64,000 bases of DNA from Maricurvus nonylphenolicus (lineage in GTDB: Bacteria > Pseudomonadota > Gammaproteobacteria > Pseudomonadales > Cellvibrionaceae): NCBI RefSeq assembly GCF_042854845.1, contig NZ_AP031498.1, positions 4,588,001 through 4,652,000 of the forward strand, read 5' to 3'. This document shows positions 18,011 to 27,310 of the stretch, piece by piece (positions within the stretch are counted from its first letter, which is position 1; each line of letters opens with the position of its first letter). The notes beneath the pieces are model-generated. The model did no database searches and was not told where the DNA came from. It worked only from the letters and a program-made list of their open reading frames with translations. A program made the translations under genes and the position numbers.

Positions 18011-18685
18011 TTATTGCAGCTTGGCGTCCAGCTGCGCCAATCGTTCAGGCGTACCAATATCCCACCACTCAGCCTCAAGCACTTGGCCACGCAACGCCTG
18101 CTTCTCCATTGCCCAGAAAAAGCACTCGCGCAAAGGAAAGTTTTCTCGCGCTTGTGGATAACCACTTACCAAGACAGGATCAATCAGGCTGATGCCGCTA
18201 AAGGTAAACCCCTGCTCCTCAGCTCGCGGTTTTAGCAGCCCCTGATCCAGAACGAAATCACCCAGAGGATTGTGCTCTGGGTTTTGCACCATAAACAAAT
18301 GACCGAGACAGCTCTCAGGTAAGCTAAGTGAACTCAGCTGGCTAAATTCAACATCCGTCCACACATCGCCATTGACCAACAAAAAAGGCTGATCCCCCAA
18401 GAGCGGTAAGGCTTGCAAGATAGCCCCACCGGTTTCCAAAGGCTCGGGCTCCTGGGAGTATTGAATGCTCACCCCAAACTGTTCACCCCCACCCAGAAAT
18501 TCGCGAATTTGCTCACCTCGGTAGGCCAGGTTGATGATCAACTCAGTAATGCCCGCACGCTGCAGGTTTTCCACATGGTACTGAATAAGTGGTTTGCCAC
18601 CGACGGGCAACAACGGCTTGGGTAAGCTATCGGTCAGCGGACGCATGCGCTTGCCAAGTCCGGCGGCCAGAATCATCGCCTTCAT
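18011..18685 (-). CDS. murU: N-acetylmuramate alpha-1-phosphate uridylyltransferase
   Basis: A 224-residue sugar-nucleotide transferase that makes UDP-MurNAc from MurNAc-1-phosphate in the peptidoglycan recycling shortcut of Pseudomonas-type bacteria (which gives intrinsic fosfomycin tolerance there). Motifs are MILAAGLGKRMRPLTD (nucleotide-binding Gly-rich loop), PKPLLPVGGKPL and LLVNGDVWTD (metal Asp). It overlaps the amgK stop by 4 bp, so the two are translationally coupled. The partner kinase decides the call over a generic sugar nucleotidyltransferase. Confidence 0.9.
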   Translation of the reverse strand: MKAMILAAGLGKRMRPLTDSLPKPLLPVGGKPLIQYHVENLQRAGITELIINLAYRGEQIREFLGGGEQFGVSIQYSQEPEPLETGGAILQALPLLGDQPFLLVNGDVWTDVEFSQLSSLSLPESCLGHLFMVQNPEHNPLGDFVLDQGLLKPRAEEQGFTFSGISLIDPVLVSGYPQARENFPLRECFFWAMEKQALRGQVLEAEWWDIGTPERLAQLDAKLQ

Positions 18686-19794
18686 GCTTGACTTTCACCT
18701 GCGGCACGGTAATCGCTGTACCAATCCTGCTGTTCAGCCAGGGGCACTAAGTTATCGAGAAACCACTGGCGGAATTCCGCTAGCTCTGGGTAGCCTTCGG
18801 CCACATCCAGGGTGTAGCGCATCACCAACGGCAGATCATTTAAATAACCGGACTTGCCATCACGTAACCACAGGCGGGCAAAAATACCCAAAACCTTGAT
18901 ATGCCGCTGCAGGCCCATCAAATCAAACCAGCGCAGGAAGGTAGCTTGTTTTACCAGTGGCAGCAGGCCAACCTCTACCGCCATATTGCCGTAGGCCAGC
19001 GCCCAGGCTTCTACCCGCTCGCGGGGCCAGCGGATGTAACAGTCGCGCAACAGTGATACCAGATCATAGGTCAGCGGGCCGCGTACAGCATCCTGAAAAT
19101 CAATGACGCCCGGCGCTTCACCGTCGCGAACCAGAATATTACGGGAATGGAAATCGCGATGGACTAATACCTGTGGCTGCTCCAATGCAGCGTTTTCCAG
19201 TTGCTCAAAGGCATTATCGAGCAATTTATGCTCAGCTTCGCTCAACTCATAGGACAGCAATTGAGGAATAAACCACTCACGCAGCAACTCCATTTCCTGA
19301 CGTAATCTACTGCGATCGTATTCTGGCAGCTGTTTGTTGCCACGGTTGCCTTTGGCGTAGTCGGCAACCGGACACTGTTGCAGTCTAAGCAATACCATCA
19401 TGGTTTCGCCATATAACAAATCCACCGACTCTGATGTCAGCTCTCCTAGCAGCAACCGATCACCAAAGTCTTCCAGTAACATAAATCCCTGATCGAGATC
19501 GGCGGCGATAATTTCCGGAGCGTGAATTCCCTGATCCCGAAGAAAGCGCGCCAGGGTAATAAAAGTGGCATTGTCTTCGGTCTCTGGTGGTGAAAAAACA
19601 GCCAACAGGGAAGGCTCTGACTGAACACGAAAATAACGCCGAAAGCCCGCATCGCCACTCAATGCGGTAATGCTTTCACCCTCTTGATATTGCCACTCAC
19701 GGATATTGAGCTGTTGCTCCACCCATTGCTGCAGCGGCACCATAAGTTCAGATACAGGATCAGATGAAGCGGGGAAACTGGGCGTACGGCTCAC
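18682..19794 (-). CDS. amgK: Anomeric N-acetylmuramate / N-acetylglucosamine kinase
   Basis: A 370-residue aminoglycoside-phosphotransferase-fold kinase phosphorylating MurNAc at C1 for cell-wall recycling. The catalytic loop is VLVHRDFHSRNILV and the metal site GVIDFQDAVRGPLTYDL. I start it at GTG 19794, which has AAGGA 7 nt upstream; the in-frame TTG at 19800 abuts the same motif and the ATG at 19743 has none. It is the first gene of the amgK-murU pair and divergent from lptD, with a CRP-type site about 90 bp upstream. Confidence 0.9.
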   Translation of the reverse strand: MSRTPSFPASSDPVSELMVPLQQWVEQQLNIREWQYQEGESITALSGDAGFRRYFRVQSEPSLLAVFSPPETEDNATFITLARFLRDQGIHAPEIIAADLDQGFMLLEDFGDRLLLGELTSESVDLLYGETMMVLLRLQQCPVADYAKGNRGNKQLPEYDRSRLRQEMELLREWFIPQLLSYELSEAEHKLLDNAFEQLENAALEQPQVLVHRDFHSRNILVRDGEAPGVIDFQDAVRGPLTYDLVSLLRDCYIRWPRERVEAWALAYGNMAVEVGLLPLVKQATFLRWFDLMGLQRHIKVLGIFARLWLRDGKSGYLNDLPLVMRYTLDVAEGYPELAEFRQWFLDNLVPLAEQQDWYSDYRAAGESQA

Positions 19795-19882
19795 TCGCAA
19801 TTCCTTATGAAGATTTGTCTTGTCGCCGATTCTAACCGAATTTTATCCAAGCCAGGGGGTGTTTATCGCTGAAGATGCATTC

Positions 19883-19898
19883 TGTGAGTGGCGTCACA
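19883..19898. promoter_or_regulatory. Perfect CRP/Vfr consensus site
   Basis: TGTGAGTGGCGTCACA matches TGTGA-N6-TCACA at all ten defined positions. It lies in the 240-bp divergent region, about 90 bp upstream of amgK and 137 bp upstream of lptD. The window also encodes a CRP/Vfr protein with an intact cAMP site and recognition helix. Confidence 0.7.
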
Positions 19899-20034
19899 GC
19901 GCCATCCCAAGTAGAATCGCCCTTTTACATCGCACTTTACATTGCAACCTGCGGTGATAATAAGAAGCATAAGTGATGCATAAATCGCTGCTAGATGACT
20001 AATTAACTATCTGACGCTTGGGATCTTCTCCTAC

Positions 20035-22782
20035 ATGGACCATCGGAATTCGCTGTTAAAGCAACATATTCGTCAAGCCTTACGCCCCTCTCGCTCTTCC
20101 CTGCTACTGGCAGTGGGATTACTGGCGGCGCAACCCATTACACCACTGCAAGCAGCCGACACCCACCCGGAGTGGAGCTGTCACCCTGCTGCCGATGGCA
20201 AAGGCTGGTCCTGTCAGGAGATGCAAGCCCCCGGCCCTGTTTACCAGCGTCCGCAACATGCCACTCGTCACACCAAGGTTACGAACAACGCCGTAGCGGG
20301 AGCCGCCGCTGCTGTTCCTGCCCGCGGTTTGAAAGCAGCCAATGTAGACTGGGTACCGGTTGAACGCATGACACCGGAACAGCGTGCTGCCATGAACCCG
20401 GTTTGCTGCGGTGACTATATCGAGCCAGAGCGTACCGACGCCGAAGCCGATATGAATCCCAACGATGCACCTCTGCGTGCAACCGCCGACAGCTCTGAAG
20501 TTTTGCAGGAAACCACTGCGGTTCTGACCGGTAACGTTAAACTAACACAGGGCTATCGTCAGCTGGAAGCCGATAAAGCCACCTTGGATCAAGCCACCGA
20601 TCACGCCGAACTGGAAGGCAATATTCGCCTGCGTGAACCTGGCGTACTGGTAACCGGTACCCGTGCGGAAATGGACATGAACAGCGGCCATGCCGTAGTG
20701 GAAGATGCCAGCTATCTGGTGCACGAAGCCCAAGCCCGCGGTGACGCCACCAAACTGGAAAACCTGCCAGAAAAAGTGGTGGTACTGGATAACAGTACCT
20801 TTACCCGCTGTGAACCCGATAGCAATACCTGGTTCCTGCAAGGCAGTGAGATCAAACTCGATTCCAACACCAATCAAGGTACTGGTAAACACGTTCGCGT
20901 AAACATTAAAGGCGTACCAGTTTTCTATACCCCTTATATCCGCTTCCCGTTGGGTAGCGAGCGTCAGTCAGGCTTCCTGTTCCCGTCCATTAGCTCAACT
21001 GACAGTGACGGCTTTGATATTGCGACCCCTTACTACCTGAACCTGGCGCCTAATTACGATGCAACCATCACACCGCGTCATATTTCTGATCGCGGTGCCA
21101 TGCTGGAAACCGAGTTCCGCCATCTGTCGGAATCCTTTGAAACCAGCGTGAGCATGGCCTTTCTCGGCAGTGACGATGGCGGCGGAGATGATGACGACCA
21201 AATCGGTAAACTGGATACTGACGGTAACCTGATTACTGAGGATGATGTCCAACGCTATAAAGGCGAAGACCGCTGGCTGTTAAATATTGATCAAATCGGC
21301 GGCCTGGACAAACGCTGGAACAGCCGTATCGATTACACCACCGTCAGCGACATCGATTATTTCCGCGATCTGGATACCGCTTCACTGGAAGTGAACAGTG
21401 CCACTCACCTGGAAAAATCAGCCGAGTTTGGTTACCGCTTCACTAACTGGAACCTGACCGTTAAGGCCGAGGAATTCCAAACCATTTCCGAAAATACCGA
21501 AACCCCTTACAAGCAGCTGCCACGCATCAACCTGGATGGTAACTACCGCTTTGGCGACTGGGTAGTGGAGATGGAGAACGAATACGTCGACTTCGATCAC
21601 CGCGATGATTTCTGGCGCGACGGTTCCTCACCACGTATTACCGGTGAACGTGCCTTCCTCGATTACAGCCTGAGCTGGGACAAACGCTGGATTTGGGGCT
21701 TTGTAAAACCCACCGCTACCGTAAAATCCCTGCACTATAATCTGGATAGCGATGGCTTAAATGCCGGAGCAGAAGACAGCGTCAGCATTACCGTGCCTCA
21801 AGGCAGCCTGGATATGGGCCTGTTCTTTGAACGTGAAGGCTCCCTGTTTGGCAATGGCTATGTACAGACCTTCGAACCACGTCTGTTCTACTTCTACAGT
21901 GACTACGAGAGCCACGATGAGCTGTTTGATGTCACCAACGGATCTGGTTCACGTGCAGACGTTGACTTTGATACCTCTGAGCTGACCTTCAGCTACAGCC
22001 AGCTGTTCCGTGATAGTCGCTTCTCCGGTAACGACCGTATTGGTGATGACAACCGTCTGTCAGTTGGCCTAACCACCCGCTTTATCGAAACCAGCACCGG
22101 CATCGAACGCTTTAGCGCCAGCCTGGGACAGATCTACTACTATGATGACCGTGCGGTTGATCTGACACTGACCAGCGAGCAAGCCCTGCTTAACGCAGAC
22201 AATACTGCCAACGATTCCGAAATCGCAGCACAACTGGCTGCCCGTATTGGCGATCACTGGACCCTGAGCACCGATCTCGCCTGGGATGAAGATGAGAACG
22301 ACAAAGTCTCCCGTGGCAGCTCCAGCCTGCGTTATATGGATGACGACTATCGCATCTTCAACCTGACCTACCGCTTCTCTCGTCGCGCAGGCAAAGTCGA
22401 TACCAATGATATTGACGGTGACGGCGATACCAGCGAGCTGATTAACAACGACGTAGATCAGGCTGATCTGTCCTTTATCTGGCCAATCGCCGGTGGCTGG
22501 AGCCTGGTAGGCCGTGGCTATCACGATTTCACCTTCCAGCGTGAACTTGAGAGCATGGCTGGCGTCGAATATAACAGCTGCTGCTACCGTATGCGTGTTG
22601 TAGCCCGCCGCTGGCTGGATAACGACCTGGCCAACGTCATTGATGATGAAGAGCTGGAATACGATAAGGGCATTTTCTTTGAGTTCCAGCTGAAAGGCCT
22701 GGGTGGTATCGGCAGTACAGTAAGCGGCATCCTCAGTGACGGTATCTACGGTTACGACCGTCGCGAAGAGAATCAGAAATAA
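20035..22782 (+). CDS. lptD: LPS assembly outer-membrane protein LptD
   Basis: A 915-residue outer-membrane beta-barrel that inserts lipopolysaccharide into the outer leaflet. It has a signal peptide (to about 40), an OstA/LptA-like periplasmic beta-jellyroll (about 150-300; VLTGNVKLTQGYRQLEADKA) and then a 26-strand-type barrel. Cysteine pairs C49/C60, C124/C125 and C849/C850 (NSCCYRM) fit the disulfide-rearranging LptD pattern. It is longer than E. coli LptD (784) because of N-terminal linker sequence and acidic extracellular loops (for example GGGDDDDQ about 384). First gene of lptD-surA-pdxA-rsmA-apaG-apaH, 8 bp before surA. Confidence 0.96.
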   Translation: MDHRNSLLKQHIRQALRPSRSSLLLAVGLLAAQPITPLQAADTHPEWSCHPAADGKGWSCQEMQAPGPVYQRPQHATRHTKVTNNAVAGAAAAVPARGLKAANVDWVPVERMTPEQRAAMNPVCCGDYIEPERTDAEADMNPNDAPLRATADSSEVLQETTAVLTGNVKLTQGYRQLEADKATLDQATDHAELEGNIRLREPGVLVTGTRAEMDMNSGHAVVEDASYLVHEAQARGDATKLENLPEKVVVLDNSTFTRCEPDSNTWFLQGSEIKLDSNTNQGTGKHVRVNIKGVPVFYTPYIRFPLGSERQSGFLFPSISSTDSDGFDIATPYYLNLAPNYDATITPRHISDRGAMLETEFRHLSESFETSVSMAFLGSDDGGGDDDDQIGKLDTDGNLITEDDVQRYKGEDRWLLNIDQIGGLDKRWNSRIDYTTVSDIDYFRDLDTASLEVNSATHLEKSAEFGYRFTNWNLTVKAEEFQTISENTETPYKQLPRINLDGNYRFGDWVVEMENEYVDFDHRDDFWRDGSSPRITGERAFLDYSLSWDKRWIWGFVKPTATVKSLHYNLDSDGLNAGAEDSVSITVPQGSLDMGLFFEREGSLFGNGYVQTFEPRLFYFYSDYESHDELFDVTNGSGSRADVDFDTSELTFSYSQLFRDSRFSGNDRIGDDNRLSVGLTTRFIETSTGIERFSASLGQIYYYDDRAVDLTLTSEQALLNADNTANDSEIAAQLAARIGDHWTLSTDLAWDEDENDKVSRGSSSLRYMDDDYRIFNLTYRFSRRAGKVDTNDIDGDGDTSELINNDVDQADLSFIWPIAGGWSLVGRGYHDFTFQRELESMAGVEYNSCCYRMRVVARRWLDNDLANVIDDEELEYDKGIFFEFQLKGLGGIGSTVSGILSDGIYGYDRREENQK

Positions 22783-22790
22783 GAACGGCC

Positions 22791-24089
22791 ATGAAAAAAC
22801 AGACTATGTTGAAAGCGATTAAAACCCTGACCGCTGGCGCCCTGTTAAGCGCCAGCCTGTTCACCCAGGCACAGACCATTGCCCTGGATAAAGTGATTGC
22901 CGTTGTCGATGACGATGTTGTTATGGCCAGCGAACTGCACCAGCGCATGTCTATGCTGGCCACACAGCTGCAAGCCAATAATACCGAGTTGCCGCCACCG
23001 GAAGTGATGCAACAGCAGCTGCTGGAGCACCTGATTGTTGAGTCCCTGCAATTACAGATCGGCCAACGCGTTGGCGTTACAATCACCGACGCAGAGCTGG
23101 ATCAAGCTATTGATCGTATGAAAAAGGCGAACAAACTCAACCACGAGCAGTTTATTGCCAAACTCAAGCAGGATCGCCTGACGTTAAATAGTGTTCGCGA
23201 GCAAATCCGCCGCGATATGATTATCGAGCAGGTACAGCGCGGTAGCGTGAATCGCCGTATCAAGATTTCCGAGCAGGAAATCGATAACTTCCTGCGCTCC
23301 AAGGAAGGCGAACTGTTCTCCTCCCCGGATTACAACCTGGGCCACATTTTTGTTGGTGTAGCCTCTTCAGCCAGTAAAGATGAAATCACCCAGGCTGAGA
23401 ACAAAGCCAGCTATCTGCATGAGCAACTGCAAGCCGGTGCTGATTTCCGTCAACTGGCGGTAGCCAATTCCAACGGCCAAAATGCGCTAAAAGGCGGTGA
23501 TTTAGGCTGGCGTAAATCGGCACAGATGCCAGAGATTTTCGCCGATGCTATTGCCGACATCAGCAAAGGCGAAATCACCGAACCACTGCGCAGTGGTGCA
23601 GGTTTCCACATCCTGAAACTGTACGACAAGCGCGGCGGTGGCCTGCAGATGATCGAACAGTCCAAAGTTCGCCACATTCTGGTTAAACCTTCCACCATCC
23701 TGTCCGATGAAGAAGCTCGTCAGGAACTGGTCGATATCCGCCAGCAAATTATCGACGGTGAAGACTTTGGAGAGATGGCCCGCGAACACTCAGAAGATGT
23801 CGGTTCCATGCTGAGCGGTGGTGACCTTGGCTGGTCCCTGCCCGGTAAATTTGTACCGGCCTTTGAGGCAGCCATGGACAGCACCGACGTTGGCGATATC
23901 AGTGAGCCTTTCCGCAGCCAGTTTGGCTGGCATATCCTGCAGGTGGAAGAGCGTCGCCAGCAAGATATGAGTGATACCGTTAAACGTAACCAGGCCCGCA
24001 ACCTGCTGCGCGGTCGTCGCTTTGAAGAAGAGCGCATCAACTGGCTGCGTGAAATCCGCGACGAAGCTTACGTCGACATTAAAGGCTAA
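22791..24089 (+). CDS. surA: Periplasmic chaperone / peptidyl-prolyl isomerase SurA
   Basis: A 432-residue periplasmic chaperone for outer-membrane proteins, including LptD. It has a signal peptide (cleavage after QAQ about 28), an N-terminal chaperone domain (LDKVIAVVDDDVVMASEL), and two parvulin domains (about 175-275, with GGDLGWRKSAQMPEIFADA; about 285-385, with GGDLGWSLPGKFVPAFEAA). Full length. It starts 8 bp after lptD. Confidence 0.97.
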   Translation: MKKQTMLKAIKTLTAGALLSASLFTQAQTIALDKVIAVVDDDVVMASELHQRMSMLATQLQANNTELPPPEVMQQQLLEHLIVESLQLQIGQRVGVTITDAELDQAIDRMKKANKLNHEQFIAKLKQDRLTLNSVREQIRRDMIIEQVQRGSVNRRIKISEQEIDNFLRSKEGELFSSPDYNLGHIFVGVASSASKDEITQAENKASYLHEQLQAGADFRQLAVANSNGQNALKGGDLGWRKSAQMPEIFADAIADISKGEITEPLRSGAGFHILKLYDKRGGGLQMIEQSKVRHILVKPSTILSDEEARQELVDIRQQIIDGEDFGEMAREHSEDVGSMLSGGDLGWSLPGKFVPAFEAAMDSTDVGDISEPFRSQFGWHILQVEERRQQDMSDTVKRNQARNLLRGRRFEEERINWLREIRDEAYVDIKG

Positions 24090-24100
24090 ACCCACAGTCA

Positions 24101-24135
24101 CTAGCGGCTAGTTTCTAGTAACTAGTGACTAGCTG
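24101..24135. repeat. Heptanucleotide tandem repeat (CTAGNNN) x5
   Basis: CTAG occurs at 24101, 24108, 24115, 24122 and 24129, exactly 7 bp apart: units CTAGCGG, CTAGTTT, CTAGTAA, CTAGTGA, CTAGCTG. It fills most of the gap between the surA stop and the pdxA start. It is non-coding and just upstream of the pdxA translation start. Confidence 0.85.
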
Positions 24136-24147
24136 CTCGAGACTGAC

Positions 24148-25140
24148 ATGACCCTACGCCTTGCCCTGACTCCCGGTGAACCTACCGGTATAGGCCCCGA
24201 CCTTACCATCGCCCTGGCACAACAGGGTTACCCCTGTGAAGTTGTCGCCATTTGTGACCCGGAGCTGCTAACAACCCGGGCACAGCAGCTGGGTCTCCCC
24301 CTTAGCATCAAGCCCTACCAAGCCGATAAAACGCCTGAACCATTGGCGGCCGGTGAAATCGTTGTCTGCCCGGTAACCCTGAAGGCGCCAGCCACGACAG
24401 GGGAGCTTAATAAAGCCAATGCCCCCTACGTTTTGGAAACGCTGGACCGCGCCATTAGTGGCTGCCAGTCAGGAGAGTTTGCCGCCTTGATTACAGGCCC
24501 CGTTCACAAAGGGGTGATCAACGAATACGGCCTCAGTTTTAGCGGCCATACTGAATACCTGGCCGACAACACTAATACCGAAAAAGTGGTGATGATGTTG
24601 GCCACCGAAGGCCTGCGGGTAGCTCTGGTGACCACCCACCTGCCCCTGGCCGATGTGCCGGCGGCTATTACCCCGAAAACCCTGACCCAGGTGACGCGCA
24701 TCCTGCAGCACGACCTGGTAAACCACTTTGGTATCAAACAGCCTCGTATTCTGGTTTGTGGCCTTAACCCCCATGCCGGTGAAGGCGGTCATATGGGCCG
24801 GGAAGAAATTGATGTTATCGAGCCGACACTTGAAGCCCTGCGCAGCGAGGGTATTAACCTGATAGGGCCTCTGCCCGCTGATACCCTGTTTACCCCCCAC
24901 CATTTGGATAATGCCGATGCCGTGTTGGCCATGTACCACGATCAGGGCCTTCCCGTGTTAAAATTCAAAGGGTTTGGGCAAGCAGTGAATATCACCCTGG
25001 GATTACCGATTATTCGCACCTCGGTTGATCACGGTACCGCCCTCGATTTAGCCGGCAGCGGCAAGGCTGACAGTGGCAGCCTGATGACGGCCCTGAGTTA
25101 TGCGCGAGATATGGCATTAGCTCGCAGTAACTCACAGTAG
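24148..25140 (+). CDS. pdxA: 4-hydroxythreonine-4-phosphate dehydrogenase
   Basis: A 330-residue zinc-dependent dehydrogenase of pyridoxal-phosphate synthesis (DXP-dependent route). Conserved elements are LTPGEPTGIGPDL at the N-terminus, ITGPVHKGVINE, FSGHTEYLAD (metal His), NPHAGEGGHMGREE (second His) and AMYHDQGLPVLKF (third His). Normal length. It lies between surA and rsmA in the conserved operon; the upstream gap carries a heptamer repeat. Confidence 0.97.
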   Translation: MTLRLALTPGEPTGIGPDLTIALAQQGYPCEVVAICDPELLTTRAQQLGLPLSIKPYQADKTPEPLAAGEIVVCPVTLKAPATTGELNKANAPYVLETLDRAISGCQSGEFAALITGPVHKGVINEYGLSFSGHTEYLADNTNTEKVVMMLATEGLRVALVTTHLPLADVPAAITPKTLTQVTRILQHDLVNHFGIKQPRILVCGLNPHAGEGGHMGREEIDVIEPTLEALRSEGINLIGPLPADTLFTPHHLDNADAVLAMYHDQGLPVLKFKGFGQAVNITLGLPIIRTSVDHGTALDLAGSGKADSGSLMTALSYARDMALARSNSQ

Positions 25141-25159
25141 CAAACAACAGAACATACCT

Positions 25160-25993
25160 ATGAGCAACAACGACAAACAAGCTGGCCTTGAGCACAAGGC
25201 CCGCAAACGCTTTGGCCAAAACTTTTTGGTGGACGACGGTATTATTCGCCGTATCGTAAAATCCATTCGCCCCAAGGCCGAAGATAACCTGGTGGAAATT
25301 GGCCCCGGTAAAGGCGCCATCACCTCGCAACTACTGGCTGCCTGCCCGACCTTAAATGTTGTCGAACTGGACCGGGATCTGATCCCCATTTTGCTGGCCC
25401 AATTTATTGCCGACTATCCTGAGCTAACCATCAACCAGGCCGATGCCCTGAAGTTTGATTTTGGCCAGCTGCTGCAAGATAAAGAAGGCAATGCCAAAGG
25501 CCCACTGCGTATTGTCGGCAACCTGCCCTACAATATTTCCACCCCCCTGATCTTTCACCTGCTGAGCTACGCCGGCAATGTCAAAGACATGCACTTTATG
25601 CTGCAAAAAGAGGTGGTGGATCGTATGGCAGCCCAGCCGAATGAAAAAGCCTACGGCCGCCTCGGCATTATGGTGCAGTATTACTGCAAGGTAGAAAGTC
25701 TGTTCCCGGTGCCACCGGAATGCTTCCAGCCGCGCCCCAAGGTAGATTCTGCCATTGTGCGACTGGTACCCTACGACGCACCGCCCTACCCGGCCAAGGA
25801 TATAAAACTGCTGGAACGCCTGGTGAATACCGCCTTCCAACAACGCCGCAAAACCCTGCGCAATGCGTTAAAGCAATTGATACCTGTTGAGGCCATCGAA
25901 GACCTGGATATTGATACCAGCAAGCGCCCGGAAAATTTATCCCTGAAAAATTTTGTCGACCTAAGTAACAAACTTATCGACATTATCGAGTAG
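25160..25993 (+). CDS. rsmA: 16S rRNA dimethyladenosine transferase (KsgA)
   Basis: A 277-residue SAM-dependent methyltransferase that dimethylates two adjacent adenines near the 3' end of 16S rRNA. Motif I LVEIGPGKGAITSQLL binds SAM and motif IV GNLPYNIST is the substrate-adenine site. The N-terminal RKRFGQNFLVD is the KsgA signature. It is 19 bp after pdxA. Confidence 0.97.
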   Translation: MSNNDKQAGLEHKARKRFGQNFLVDDGIIRRIVKSIRPKAEDNLVEIGPGKGAITSQLLAACPTLNVVELDRDLIPILLAQFIADYPELTINQADALKFDFGQLLQDKEGNAKGPLRIVGNLPYNISTPLIFHLLSYAGNVKDMHFMLQKEVVDRMAAQPNEKAYGRLGIMVQYYCKVESLFPVPPECFQPRPKVDSAIVRLVPYDAPPYPAKDIKLLERLVNTAFQQRRKTLRNALKQLIPVEAIEDLDIDTSKRPENLSLKNFVDLSNKLIDIIE

Positions 25994-26026
25994 CCAATTT
26001 ATTGAGTAGTATTTTTAAAGATAGCC

Positions 26027-26434
26027 ATGAACGAAGAACACAATATCGACGCTGATTCCGAACATCAGTCTCGCATTTTAATTGAAGTCGAAACCTCCTA
26101 TATGGATGACCAATCCAAACCGGAGGCCAATCGCTTTGTGTACGCCTACACCATTACAATCACCAACCAGACCCAGGAAGATGCACAACTGATCAGTCGT
26201 CACTGGGTTATCCGTGATGCACACGATAAGGTACAAGAAGTTACCGGCTTGGGTGTAATCGGCGAGCAACCACATATTGCACCAGAAAAGTCCTATAGCT
26301 ACACCAGCGGCGTGGTATTGGAAACCGAGATTGGCACCATGGAAGGCAGTTACCAGATGCGTAAAACCAGCGGTGACCTGTTTGATGCACCGATTCCTAC
26401 TTTTGCGCTCGTACCGCCGCACGCCATTCATTAA
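26027..26434 (+). CDS. apaG: ApaG domain protein
   Basis: A 135-residue single-domain ApaG protein with a fibronectin-III-like beta-sandwich. Family motifs are RFVYAYTITITNQ, LISRHWVI, VQEVTGLGVIGEQPHI and SYTSGVVLETEIGTMEGSYQM. It is a few residues longer than E. coli ApaG (125) at the N-terminus. Molecular function is not settled. It lies between rsmA and apaH as usual. Confidence 0.96.
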   Translation: MNEEHNIDADSEHQSRILIEVETSYMDDQSKPEANRFVYAYTITITNQTQEDAQLISRHWVIRDAHDKVQEVTGLGVIGEQPHIAPEKSYSYTSGVVLETEIGTMEGSYQMRKTSGDLFDAPIPTFALVPPHAIH

Positions 26435-26454
26435 GGAATATCAGGGACGACGCT

Positions 26455-27261
26455 ATGGCCACTTACGCCGTTGGTGATTTGCAGGGCTGTCTCAAACCAC
26501 TGAAATGCCTGTTAAAGACGGTAGACTTTGACTGGCAGCAAGATCACCTGTGGCTGGTGGGCGACCTGATTAACCGCGGCCCCGATTGCCTGAAAACCCT
26601 GCGCTTTCTCTACAAGCATCGCGACAATATCACCGTCGTGTTGGGCAACCACGACCTGCATTTACTGGCGGTTGCCTACGGTTATCGTATGCCCGGCAAT
26701 GGCGACACCCTCGATGAGATTCTTGCCGCCGACGACTGCTTTGAATTGATGGATTGGCTGCGCCATTGCCCCTTGGTACACACTGACGAGGAACTGGGCT
26801 ACACCATGGTTCACGCGGGCATTCCACCGCAGTGGAGCATTAAAAAAGCCAACAAACGCGCTCGTGAACTGGAAGCGGTTTTGCAAAGCGATGACTTCCA
26901 CACCTACTTTGAAAACATGTACGGCAATACGCCGGACTGCTGGGATAAAAACCTCGAAGGCGTAGACCGCTGGCGGGTAATTACCAATTACTTTACCCGC
27001 ATGCGTTTTTGCTCCAAAGACGGCCACCTGGAATTAAAAAGTAAAAGCGGCCCCAAAAACCAACCCAAAGGCTTTGCCCCCTGGTTCTCTCATAAAAAAC
27101 GCAAAACCGCTGACGATAAAATTATTTTTGGTCACTGGGCGGCCCTGGAAGGTAAAGCCGATACCGAAAATATTTATGCGCTGGACACAGGTTGTGTGTG
27201 GGGAGGCAGCATGACCATGATGCGCCTGGAAGACGAAAAACTCTTCAGCTGCGATTGCTAG
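26455..27261 (+). CDS. apaH: Bis(5'-nucleosyl)-tetraphosphatase, symmetrical
   Basis: A 268-residue metallophosphatase that hydrolyses Ap4A to two ADP. Metal-site motifs are AVGDLQGC, GDLINRGPD and LGNHDLHLL; later HAGIPPQW and FGHWAALEG complete the site. The C-terminus CVWGGSMTMMRLED is typical. Last gene of the lptD-surA-pdxA-rsmA-apaG-apaH string. A REP element follows 9 bp after the stop. Confidence 0.97.
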   Translation: MATYAVGDLQGCLKPLKCLLKTVDFDWQQDHLWLVGDLINRGPDCLKTLRFLYKHRDNITVVLGNHDLHLLAVAYGYRMPGNGDTLDEILAADDCFELMDWLRHCPLVHTDEELGYTMVHAGIPPQWSIKKANKRARELEAVLQSDDFHTYFENMYGNTPDCWDKNLEGVDRWRVITNYFTRMRFCSKDGHLELKSKSGPKNQPKGFAPWFSHKKRKTADDKIIFGHWAALEGKADTENIYALDTGCVWGGSMTMMRLEDEKLFSCDC

Positions 27262-27270
27262 CCTGAGCAA

Positions 27271-27298
27271 GGGGTCCGACCCTGCGGGTCGTACCCCG
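27271..27298. repeat. REP element, single copy
   Basis: GGGGTCCGACCCTGCGGGTC followed by GTACCCC: the same palindrome as at 13894 and 56383, placed between the convergent apaH and MAPEG genes. It could fold as a hairpin protecting either mRNA end. Confidence 0.85.
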
Positions 27299-27310
27299 AG
27301 TTAAAAACAC

